From the NCBI GenBank assembly GCA_964477445.1, contig CAYZED010000008.1, positions 1 to 64,000 of the forward strand: a DNA stretch of 64,000 nt, read 5' to 3'. Both the position numbers and the translations under genes were made by a program. The DNA comes from CAYZED01 sp964477445 (GTDB lineage: Bacteria > Bacillota > Clostridia > Lutisporales > Lutisporaceae). Under the pieces are notes generated by a model. The model searched no databases and was not told the DNA's origin. It saw nothing but the letters and a program-made list of their open reading frames with translations. How positions within the stretch are numbered: position 1 is the stretch's first letter; every line of letters starts with the position of its first letter. This document shows, one piece after another, positions 9,242 to 16,747 of this stretch.

Positions 9242-9517
9242 TTATTTACTTCCAAATTTTTTATATACACTTTTTTCAAGAAACTTTGGTCCTAGATATT
9301 TTTTTATGTCATCTGGCTCACTGAATTCGTCAATCATTATATCATCGCGTTCATCATTTTCAAAAATTATTCTTATCTTCGTATCACCTTCAAGAAAGTG
9401 CTTTCTAACAGTCTGTTCTTCAACAATTCGATATTTATTGTCTTCTTCAACTCTTTTTTCGAATTCTCTGGCATAAAAGCCTCCAGACATCTTTATCACT
9501 CTTATATAGTTTGCCAT
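9242..9517 (-). CDS. Small protein of unknown function downstream of the helicase
   Basis: I do not recognise this 91-aa protein. It is charged, starts with MANYIRVIKMSGGFY and holds an acidic stretch around residues 48-70 (ENDERDD, DEFSEPDD); the C-terminus is basic. No membrane segment or Cys motif is visible. It begins 12 bases after the helicase stop, so the two are co-transcribed and may be functionally linked. Coding is supported by the tight spacing and a balanced composition, but the function is open. Confidence 0.65.
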   Translation of the reverse strand: MANYIRVIKMSGGFYAREFEKRVEEDNKYRIVEEQTVRKHFLEGDTKIRIIFENDERDDIMIDEFSEPDDIKKYLGPKFLEKSVYKKFGSK

Positions 9518-9529
9518 TTAATCTCCAAT

Positions 9530-11590
9530 CTAATTAACAATTTTTAAGTACCCATTTTTTACACAAGTATTATAATCTAATGTTCTGACATTCCCGTTAA
9601 AATCAACTTTTATACTTTTGTTTTTTATTACTTTTTTGTTTTCGTCCAATTCTATTATATCAATTATTTGTCCTTCGCCAAATATCTTATGATATACTTT
9701 CAAACCATCTAGAAATTTACTATTTTTTGTTATATTCTCACCAAATAGCTCAGTTATAAATCTACTTGGGTCCGCCTTCTTCGCATATCTTAATTCTGGT
9801 ACATAAATAAATAATTCTTCCTTTGATCTGGTCATAGCAACATAAAAAAGTCGTCGTTCTTCAGCAATAGATACTTCACGACCTTTTTCTTTAGGAAGAG
9901 ATGGTGTCAAACCCTCAACAGCCCCAATAATAAAGACCTTTTTAAATTCAAGTCCCTTTGATTTATGCATTGTCATAAGAGAAACTTTGTCCCCTTCGAC
10001 AAATTTTTTATTCAATTTTCGCTTCATCTCTTCTGCGTGTTTTAGGAAACTAACCGCGTCATCATATTCAGCGGCTGCTTCTGAGATTCCTTCAAGGATT
10101 TCAAGCAAAGGCTCAATGGCGATACCATATTCTTGTGTAAAATCTTTGATATGTTTCTCATAGCCTATATGGGTGCGAATGTACTCAAACATTTTTGAGG
10201 GATTCTTATTAGCCGACATCCACTCAATATCTGCAACAAGTTTTAACAAGTTCTTTTCTTGTGATTTATTTAATCCTGAAGTGTCAAATAAACTTTCAAA
10301 AAAATTGTCTCCTCGTCTAATAATACCTTCGACTACCGCTCTACTAATATATCTTAAAGGTTTGTTAATAATACGCGATAAATCAGCCCCATCACCTGCC
10401 CCTACAGCTATTTTAAAGTAAGCGTAGATGTCTTGCCAAATCCAGTGATCATAAACCGTATAAATGCCCTCTGGCGCTTGAAAAGGAATGTTTAGATCTG
10501 CTAACTTTTCTGCAGTTAATGCAGCTTGATGATTATTACGATACAAAACCGCTATGTCGCTAAGTTCTTCACCACTATTTCTGAATTCGTTAATTTTTTT
10601 CGCAACTTCTAATGCTTCTTCAGATTGATTTTTGACTTGAATAATTGACGGTGGTGCGCCTTCTTTTTTTTCAGCCGTTATTGTTTTTTCATATCTTTTT
10701 TCATTATTTTTGATCAGTAAAGATGCTTTTTCCATAATTGGCTCAGGGACTCTGTAGTTTTTTTCTAACATAAAACTGTCAGCGTCCGGAAAATAATCTT
10801 TAAATCTTATCATAATGTCGGGAACTGCTCCCCTAAATCCATAAATTGACTGATCTTCATCTCCAACTACCATTAGTCCTTTTCTAGCTGACAAACTCTT
10901 TATAATACTAAATTGAACAGGATTAATATCTTGAAACTCATCTACAATTATTTCATCAAATCGCGAATGAATTTCTTTTGTTAATTTTCTATCCCTTAAA
11001 ATAATTTCTGATTGAATTAGTAAATCATCAAAGTCTAATTTATTATCATGAATCTTTCTTTCCTGATAGTCAAAATATATCTTAGTAAATTTATCTTTAC
11101 TTAATACTTCAGAATTAAAATTTTCTGGTTTTCCAAAAGTATTTTTAAGATAACCAACTTCACTATACAAATGTAAAATAGCTTCTCTGTCTCTGGAAAT
11201 TTCTTTAGAAACTGAATTAACTGATTTCGTGAAAAGTTCTAACGCTTGCTTTTCATCAAGTAGCGCATCTCTACTGAATTTATTCAATTCCATCAATAAT
11301 CTGTAAGAAAAAGCATGTATTGTAGAAAAACTGACTTTGTTAAAATCAGTTCCTCCTAGCCTAACCGTGCGACTTCCCATTTCTGTGGCGGCAGCTTTAG
11401 AAAATGTCATAACTAGAATTCTCTCGCATGGAACATTCTTTTTTTTATTCAAAAAAATAGCTCTTGAAGCTACAACTGATGTTTTTCCTGAACCTGGACC
11501 GGCAATAACAATGCACTGTTTCTTGTCTGTTGAAACAGCGGCTTTTTGGGATTCGTTTAATTCACCTAATAGATCCTCTAATTTATTCAA
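9530..11590 (-). CDS. UvrD/PcrA-type superfamily 1 DNA helicase
   Basis: ATP-dependent 3'-5' DNA helicase of the UvrD/Rep/PcrA group, used in repair and removal of recombination intermediates. All motifs are visible in order: Walker A GPGSGKT (about residue 31), motif II VDEFQD, motif III VGDEDQSIYGFRGA, motif IV LEKNYRVPEPI, motif V MTMHKSKGLEF and motif VI FYVAMTRSKEEL. The C-terminus (HKIFGEGQIIDI...VDF) looks like the Tudor-type RNA polymerase-binding domain of PcrA. It is 686 aa, slightly shorter than PcrA. The start is TTG 11590 with GGAGG 7 bases upstream. A 91-aa gene follows. Confidence 0.92.
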   Translation of the reverse strand: MNKLEDLLGELNESQKAAVSTDKKQCIVIAGPGSGKTSVVASRAIFLNKKKNVPCERILVMTFSKAAATEMGSRTVRLGGTDFNKVSFSTIHAFSYRLLMELNKFSRDALLDEKQALELFTKSVNSVSKEISRDREAILHLYSEVGYLKNTFGKPENFNSEVLSKDKFTKIYFDYQERKIHDNKLDFDDLLIQSEIILRDRKLTKEIHSRFDEIIVDEFQDINPVQFSIIKSLSARKGLMVVGDEDQSIYGFRGAVPDIMIRFKDYFPDADSFMLEKNYRVPEPIMEKASLLIKNNEKRYEKTITAEKKEGAPPSIIQVKNQSEEALEVAKKINEFRNSGEELSDIAVLYRNNHQAALTAEKLADLNIPFQAPEGIYTVYDHWIWQDIYAYFKIAVGAGDGADLSRIINKPLRYISRAVVEGIIRRGDNFFESLFDTSGLNKSQEKNLLKLVADIEWMSANKNPSKMFEYIRTHIGYEKHIKDFTQEYGIAIEPLLEILEGISEAAAEYDDAVSFLKHAEEMKRKLNKKFVEGDKVSLMTMHKSKGLEFKKVFIIGAVEGLTPSLPKEKGREVSIAEERRLFYVAMTRSKEELFIYVPELRYAKKADPSRFITELFGENITKNSKFLDGLKVYHKIFGEGQIIDIIELDENKKVIKNKSIKVDFNGNVRTLDYNTCVKNGYLKIVN

Positions 11591-11684
11591 AAAATACCTC
11601 CGAACTTACTTGTGTAATACCTTATGATTATATCACAGTAAGGTCGGTCAGTTCAAAAAAAGAAAAGAGAATTTATATTAAAAA

Positions 11685-11735
11685 CAAAAATAATAGCAAA
11701 ACAGCCCCTCAGGCAAATATGCATAAGAGACTGTT
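11685..11735 (-). terminator. Probable terminator after iorB
   Basis: On the minus strand AACAG and CTC pair with GAG and CTGTT (11700-11735), followed by a T-rich tract. It lies 25 bases after the iorB stop. The stem is weak, so confidence is moderate. Confidence 0.45.
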
Positions 11736-11760
11736 TATATTATTTTTTTAACTTAAAGCT

Positions 11761-12330
11761 TTATACTAATTCCATTCCCTTGTTAAAAGCTATAATATTA
11801 ACTTCTTGAACTTTAGGAGGTAAAACTTCTTTAAGGACAGCTGTCCAATCTACTTCTGTAAGCTTTAATGCTTTAACAAGCGCACCAAGAAGAACTATGT
11901 TCTGTGTTCTTATATTCCCAACTTCAAGTGCAACAGCAGTAGCATCAAGAACATTAATATCAAAAGACTTTTCGAGTGATTCGATTATTCCGTCTGGATA
12001 AATTGCTTTACCAGTTGCAGTAGTAATTGACTGAATAGCAAAATTATTAACTATCATTTTACCATCTGGTTTGAGGTATTCAGCCCATCTGAGAGCTTCC
12101 ATTTTTTCGAAAGAAACAAGTATGTCTGCTTCTCCTTCAGCAATAATCGGCGAATAAACTTTTTCACCATATCTTACTTGAGTAGAAACACTTCCGCCTC
12201 TTTGTGCCATACCATGTACTTCGGACATCTTTACATCGTATCCAACTTTCATAAGACCTGCTATGAGAATTTTACTAACAAGGATAATCCCCTGTCCGCC
12301 AACTCCAACTAGAATTATATTCTTTGTCAT
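11761..12330 (-). CDS. iorB: Indolepyruvate ferredoxin oxidoreductase, beta subunit
   Basis: Gamma-domain subunit of the 2-oxoacid:acceptor oxidoreductase that oxidises aryl pyruvates (from Trp, Tyr, Phe) to acyl-CoA with reduction of ferredoxin. The sequence has VGVGGQGIILVSKILI at the N-terminus, SEVHGMAQRGGSV and the LVSFEKMEALRW segment, all typical. I use ATG 12330, one base after the iorA stop; TTG 12342 and GTG 12339 in the same frame would overlap iorA. It is co-translated with iorA. Confidence 0.92.
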   Translation of the reverse strand: MTKNIILVGVGGQGIILVSKILIAGLMKVGYDVKMSEVHGMAQRGGSVSTQVRYGEKVYSPIIAEGEADILVSFEKMEALRWAEYLKPDGKMIVNNFAIQSITTATGKAIYPDGIIESLEKSFDINVLDATAVALEVGNIRTQNIVLLGALVKALKLTEVDWTAVLKEVLPPKVQEVNIIAFNKGMELV

Positions 12331-12331
12331 A

Positions 12332-14095
12332 TTATTCACCAACCTTTACTATTGCTTCAAATTTGCATGTTTGCTTACAAACTTCACAGCCTAGACACAT
12401 TGAATCATCAATAAACGCCGCACCATCTTTGAAGGATATTGCAGGACATCCCACTCTCAAGCATACTTTGCACTTTTTACATTTGTCTGTTATTACTTTA
12501 CATTTTGTTTTGTATGGTGGACTATTTTTTATAAGCACGCAAGGTCTCTTAGTAACAATAGCAAATCTTACTCCATTATCCACGGCAACAATTGCTTCAT
12601 CAACAGCAGCTTCCATTGCAACTAAATCACATGGATCAACTACGCGAATAGTTTCATAGCCTAACGAAGTGAGTATACCAATAATATCTGTTTGTGAAGC
12701 TTCTGCTCCCATTAAAGTTTTTCCAGTTCCAGGGTTTTCTTGTTGTCCAGTCATACCAGTAATGCTGTTATCGAGAACTACAGGAACAACTCGACCTTTA
12801 TTATAAACAATATCAAGCGCTCCTGTCATTCCAGAATGGAAGAATGTGGAATCTCCAAGTATTCCAAATACAGTTCTCTTTTCACCATAAGCTTCAAATG
12901 CCTTTGACATACCCATTGCTAATGAAAAGCCACCGCCCATACATAAAACTGCATCAATTGTATCTATTGGCATAAGGCCTCCTAGAGTATAGCAACCAAT
13001 ATCAGAAGTCATAATGATATTCTTTTTCTTTGACATTGTATAAAAGAAACCTCTGTGTGGGCATCCAGCGCATAGAACTGGTGGTCTTGAAGCTGCAGTA
13101 ACATCTGGAGTTTTAAATTCTTTAACAACGCCGTTAATCGCTTTATCAATAATCGCAGGGTTTAATTCAAATATATTAGGAAAAACTTCTTTTCCAATAA
13201 CTTTAATTCCAGCGGCTTTAATCTGTTCTTCCATATATGGTTCTAATTCTTCAATCACATATACTGTTTCAAACTTTTCCGCAAAATTTCTAATTTTATC
13301 CATAGGAAGTGGGTATGTAAAACCAAGTTTAAGATAAGAAGCTTTTTCGCCAAAAACCTCTTTAGCGTATTGATATGAAATACCTGCAGTAATAATACCA
13401 ATCTTTGATCCTTCAAATAATTCTTCTTTGTTTAGAATTGAAGTATTTGAGTATTCTTCTAATTTTTTTAGACGTTCTTCCGTCACTAATCTGTTTTGTC
13501 TAGCAAAAGCCGGAATAGATACAAACTTTGAAACGTTTCTTGTATATGGTTTTATTTCTACTGCAACTCTTTCGCCTACTTCAACTAGTGATTTACTATG
13601 ACAAACTCGAGTAGTAACTCTAAAAAGTACAGAAGTATTGAATTCTTCACTTACTCTGTAAGCTTCTTTCATGAAATCTACACATTCTTGACTGTCTGAT
13701 GGTTCAATCATTGCAATTTTTGCAAATTTGGCATATGTTCTATTATCTTGTTCATTTTGTGAACTGTGCATAGTCGGATCATCAGCAGTAACTAGGACGA
13801 ATCCACCATTAACCCCTGAGTAAGCAAATGATAAAATTGGGTCAGCTGCAACGTTAACACCAACATGTTTCATTGCACAAAGTGATCTTGCACCTGCTAT
13901 AGAAGCACCAATAGCTACTTCAGCAGCAACTTTTTCATTAGGAGCCCATTCACTATAAATGTCTTTAGTATAGAACTCACCTATGTTTTCTAGTATTTCT
14001 GTACTAGGTGTACCTGGATAAGCCGCAGCAACTGTTACGCCTGCTTCCCATGCTCCTCTGGCAATAGCTTCATCGCCTGTCATTAATTGTTTCAT
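12332..14095 (-). CDS. iorA: Indolepyruvate ferredoxin oxidoreductase, alpha subunit
   Basis: Catalytic TPP- and iron-sulfur-containing subunit, partner of iorB. The 587-aa protein has the pyrimidine-binding domain (MTGDEAIARGAWEAGV, AAAYPGTPSTEI), the TPP pyrophosphate site GDSTFFHSG ... DNSITGMTG, and two C-terminal 4Fe-4S motifs: CKKCKVCLRVGCP (with the CxxCxxCx4C spacing of this family) and CLGCEVCKQTCKF. GGAGG precedes the ATG. It follows ptb by 58 bases on the same strand, so ptb-iorA-iorB form one transcription unit: oxidation to acyl-CoA followed by conversion to acyl phosphate. Confidence 0.95.
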   Translation of the reverse strand: MKQLMTGDEAIARGAWEAGVTVAAAYPGTPSTEILENIGEFYTKDIYSEWAPNEKVAAEVAIGASIAGARSLCAMKHVGVNVAADPILSFAYSGVNGGFVLVTADDPTMHSSQNEQDNRTYAKFAKIAMIEPSDSQECVDFMKEAYRVSEEFNTSVLFRVTTRVCHSKSLVEVGERVAVEIKPYTRNVSKFVSIPAFARQNRLVTEERLKKLEEYSNTSILNKEELFEGSKIGIITAGISYQYAKEVFGEKASYLKLGFTYPLPMDKIRNFAEKFETVYVIEELEPYMEEQIKAAGIKVIGKEVFPNIFELNPAIIDKAINGVVKEFKTPDVTAASRPPVLCAGCPHRGFFYTMSKKKNIIMTSDIGCYTLGGLMPIDTIDAVLCMGGGFSLAMGMSKAFEAYGEKRTVFGILGDSTFFHSGMTGALDIVYNKGRVVPVVLDNSITGMTGQQENPGTGKTLMGAEASQTDIIGILTSLGYETIRVVDPCDLVAMEAAVDEAIVAVDNGVRFAIVTKRPCVLIKNSPPYKTKCKVITDKCKKCKVCLRVGCPAISFKDGAAFIDDSMCLGCEVCKQTCKFEAIVKVGE

Positions 14096-14153
14096 GATTT
14101 TCCTCCTCGTTTAATATGGATTAACTAATTATGTAAATATGTTTAATGTAATA

Positions 14154-15056
14154 CTATTTCTTTGTGATAACGCTACCTAACGCTATAGAAAACAATTTTG
14201 TTTCTGCTGTATCTGCTCTAGATACTAAAACTATCGGAACTTTAGCTCCCATGATTATTCCAGCTGATTTTCCGTTTGCAAAGTATGTAAGCGATTTACC
14301 AAAAGCATTACCAACTTCATAATAAGGTACTAATAAAAGATCGGCTTTGCCTCCACCTTCACCAGTATATTTTTTGTGTTTACAAGCTTCTTCACTAATA
14401 GCAAGATCTAATGCCACCGGTCCAATAACTACAGCGTTTAAGGCTTCCCACTTTTCTTTCATATCAGATAGAGCCTTAGCATCAACCAACGCAGGTACTT
14501 TTGGATTTACAACTTCTGCTCCAGCAATTGCGGAAACATAAGTTTTTTCTAGTCCCATAGCTTTGGTTACTTTTAAAGCATTTTCTAGTATTTGTACCTT
14601 TTGATTTAAATCAGGAGCAATATTCATTCCACCATCAGTTATAAATAAAAGTTTGCTGTATGTAGAAACTTCGTAAACAACTACATGACTAATGAGATTT
14701 TCTGTTCTTAGACCAATTTCTTTATCTAGAACTGCTCTCATAATATCAGCTGTCTGAATTATTCCTTTCATTAAGAAATCACCCTCGCCGTCTCTTACCA
14801 TTTTCACGGCAACTCTTGCTGATTCAATAACGTCTTCTACATCAACAATTCTTATATTACCAAGATCTAATCCAAGTTTATTAGCAATTGCTTCAATTTC
14901 AGTTTTTTTACCGACTAGAATAGGTTCAACTAGTTCTATTTTAGCGGCTTCACAAACTGCTTTTAAGACATCTTCGTCCTGTGCTGCAGCAACTACAAGT
15001 CTTCCTTTTTTTCCTGCTTTTGCAGTTTCCATGAGTTGATCGAAATTTTTAATCAT
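14154..15056 (-). CDS. ptb: Phosphate butyryltransferase / phosphate acyltransferase
   Basis: Exchanges CoA of an acyl-CoA for phosphate, giving an acyl phosphate that a kinase uses to make ATP. The 300-aa length and the motifs LVEPILVGKK, FLMKGIIQTADIMRAVL, ITDGGMNIAPDL and ANGKSAGIIMGAKVPIVLVS match the Ptb group rather than longer phosphotransacetylases. It is the first gene of the unit with iorA and iorB, so aryl-acetyl-CoA is a likely substrate besides butyryl-CoA. The partner kinase (buk-like) is not in the window. It is driven by a strong promoter at 15112-15140 with an overlapping palindrome. Confidence 0.88.
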   Translation of the reverse strand: MIKNFDQLMETAKAGKKGRLVVAAAQDEDVLKAVCEAAKIELVEPILVGKKTEIEAIANKLGLDLGNIRIVDVEDVIESARVAVKMVRDGEGDFLMKGIIQTADIMRAVLDKEIGLRTENLISHVVVYEVSTYSKLLFITDGGMNIAPDLNQKVQILENALKVTKAMGLEKTYVSAIAGAEVVNPKVPALVDAKALSDMKEKWEALNAVVIGPVALDLAISEEACKHKKYTGEGGGKADLLLVPYYEVGNAFGKSLTYFANGKSAGIIMGAKVPIVLVSRADTAETKLFSIALGSVITKK

Positions 15057-15111
15057 AAAAACACTCCTATTAAAAAATTTGTGTAAGTATTAAATATTTT
15101 ATCTAATATTA

Positions 15112-15140
15112 ATATTACATTAATCAAATTATAATTTCAA
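15112..15140 (-). promoter_or_regulatory. Probable promoter of ptb-iorA-iorB
   Basis: On the minus strand TTGAAA (15140-15135), a 17-base spacer and TAATAT (15117-15112) form a near-consensus promoter about 55 bases upstream of ptb. Confidence 0.65.
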
Positions 15141-15172
15141 CAATTTTTTTAGTAATTAAAAAATTTGTTGAA
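15136..15172. promoter_or_regulatory. Long palindrome overlapping the ptb -35 box
   Basis: TTCAACAATTTTTTT and AAAAAATTTGTTGAA form 15-base arms with one mismatch around a 7-base centre. The palindrome covers most of the -35 hexamer of the ptb promoter, the place where a repressor would block polymerase. The protein that binds is unknown. Confidence 0.45.
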
Positions 15173-15246
15173 CGTTTATATTTTCACAATATAATGTTGT
15201 CTCTATATAAATATGATTTTTCCTTTACATAATTCTAATTTATGAA

Positions 15247-15301
15247 TAAAAAACTGACCTACTATATATTAGAATTTTAGGTCTAACATATAGGGGTCAG
15301 T
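15247..15301 (-). terminator. Terminator of the LCP gene
   Basis: A 49-base hairpin (15253-15301) with three stacked stems: ACTGACC/GGTCAGT, CTATAT/ATATAG and TTAGA/TCTAA. On the minus strand it is followed by TTTTTTATT. It ends transcription 60 bases after the LCP stop. Confidence 0.8.
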
Positions 15302-15361
15302 TCAGATTTCGCAGCGTTTTTCAATTATTTTAATAATTTCTTATAGACATCAAATATTTTT

Positions 15362-16573
15362 TTATGATGTTGGAGCTGGAGTTAAAGTTGGTGTTTCTGT
15401 CGGTGAATCTGTAACAATTGGAGTTGGTGTTGGATTCACAGTAGGTGTAGGCGTTACTGTTGGGACAGTAGAAGGAGTTTCAATATTATCTGTTATAACT
15501 GGTTTTGGTGTTGGTTTGGGAGTTGGTGTTTTTACTACACTCGTATATACTGGGCCAATCGGAATAGCGAAGCTCTCTGGTGCAGTTATTGATTCAGGCA
15601 ACGGATTCGGAATAACTTCATTATTAATTATCATATTAAAAAGATTTGCACTTGCTTTAGGATAAGGTAAGTAGAATGAAAGTCTTCCCACCATATGTCC
15701 TGTTCCAGGTAAGGTGAGCAAAGTAATTTTGTCCTTATTAATCTTTGTTGATAACCCCACAAAATACATAATATCATCAGGTGAAATATTTGTCTTTACG
15801 TGATCCGTAAGAGGTTTTTGGATTTTCGTAAGAGTGATTAATGGATTTCCAGTCAAAATCTTTAATATCCCTTGCTTAATTACCTCATGTTGAAACTGAA
15901 TTCTACCTATATCACCAGTAGCATATCCACCACCAACACCAGAGTTATTTTTTCTCCATCTTAAAACCCTTACTATATCGGCACCCTTAGAAACTACGGT
16001 GCCTTTTTTAAAGTGTATATGCAAATCATCTGCTCTATCATCATAATTCATATCTTCTTGTACTGTAATCGCTAAGCCACCGAGTCCATCAATTATTTCT
16101 TCAACAGCTTCATAATTTATCTCAATATAATAATTTACATCAACCTTAGTGAATTCTTTAACCACAGCTAAAACACTGGCTGAGCCACCACGTCCATAAT
16201 TTGCATTTATTTTATTATATGCAGAATCATATGAAGTTGACTTTTTAACATAAGTGTCCCTAGGAATAGAAATACAGTCTAGCGTACCTTCTTTTGGGTA
16301 AAAACTTATTAGTAAAATCGTATCTGACATTCCTCTAGCAACACCTACTAATAAAAAATTAATTCTATTATTTGGTGCTGGTCTACTAATTGGTGTAACT
16401 GTAACTCCTGGTGATTCTTTCCCTACTGTTGAAATCCCCTTTGCTATTCCTCTAATATATGAGTATCCCCAGGCTAACCCACCAATTAATAAGAGTGTAA
16501 TAACAATAATGCTAATAATTATAATAAATCTCTTTTTTGATTTTAGAACATATTTTTTCTTTTCGCTGTTCAT
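15362..16573 (-). CDS. LytR-CpsA-Psr (LCP) family cell wall ligase
   Basis: Membrane-anchored enzyme that transfers teichoic acid or other polymers from a lipid carrier to peptidoglycan. The N-terminus is basic, followed by one membrane helix (about residues 15-37). The LCP domain has FLLVGVARGMSDTILL (catalytic-pocket Asp), ISIPRDTYV with the conserved Arg, INANYGRGG, and the segment RVLRWRK ... TGDIGRIQFQ. The C-terminal 60 residues are a Pro/Thr tract with TPTPKPTPKP and TVTPTPTVNPTPTP, probably a wall-spanning spacer; PBP1A at 0.6 kb ends in a similar but shorter tract. GGAGG precedes the start. It is a single-gene unit with its own terminator. Confidence 0.92.
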   Translation of the reverse strand: MNSEKKKYVLKSKKRFIIIISIIVITLLLIGGLAWGYSYIRGIAKGISTVGKESPGVTVTPISRPAPNNRINFLLVGVARGMSDTILLISFYPKEGTLDCISIPRDTYVKKSTSYDSAYNKINANYGRGGSASVLAVVKEFTKVDVNYYIEINYEAVEEIIDGLGGLAITVQEDMNYDDRADDLHIHFKKGTVVSKGADIVRVLRWRKNNSGVGGGYATGDIGRIQFQHEVIKQGILKILTGNPLITLTKIQKPLTDHVKTNISPDDIMYFVGLSTKINKDKITLLTLPGTGHMVGRLSFYLPYPKASANLFNMIINNEVIPNPLPESITAPESFAIPIGPVYTSVVKTPTPKPTPKPVITDNIETPSTVPTVTPTPTVNPTPTPIVTDSPTETPTLTPAPTS

Positions 16574-16747
16574 TTCATTCCTCCAAAAAATTCAAGTAAT
16601 ATCAATAATGCAAAACGCAAATAAGTATTACTTCATTAAAAATACACCAAGTTAGGTGCAACACTTAACATTTTATACTTGATTTATAGTAAAGTAAAGC
16701 AAATAATAATCCTTTTTTTCTCTTTTTTTGCTTCCTAATTCAATAAA

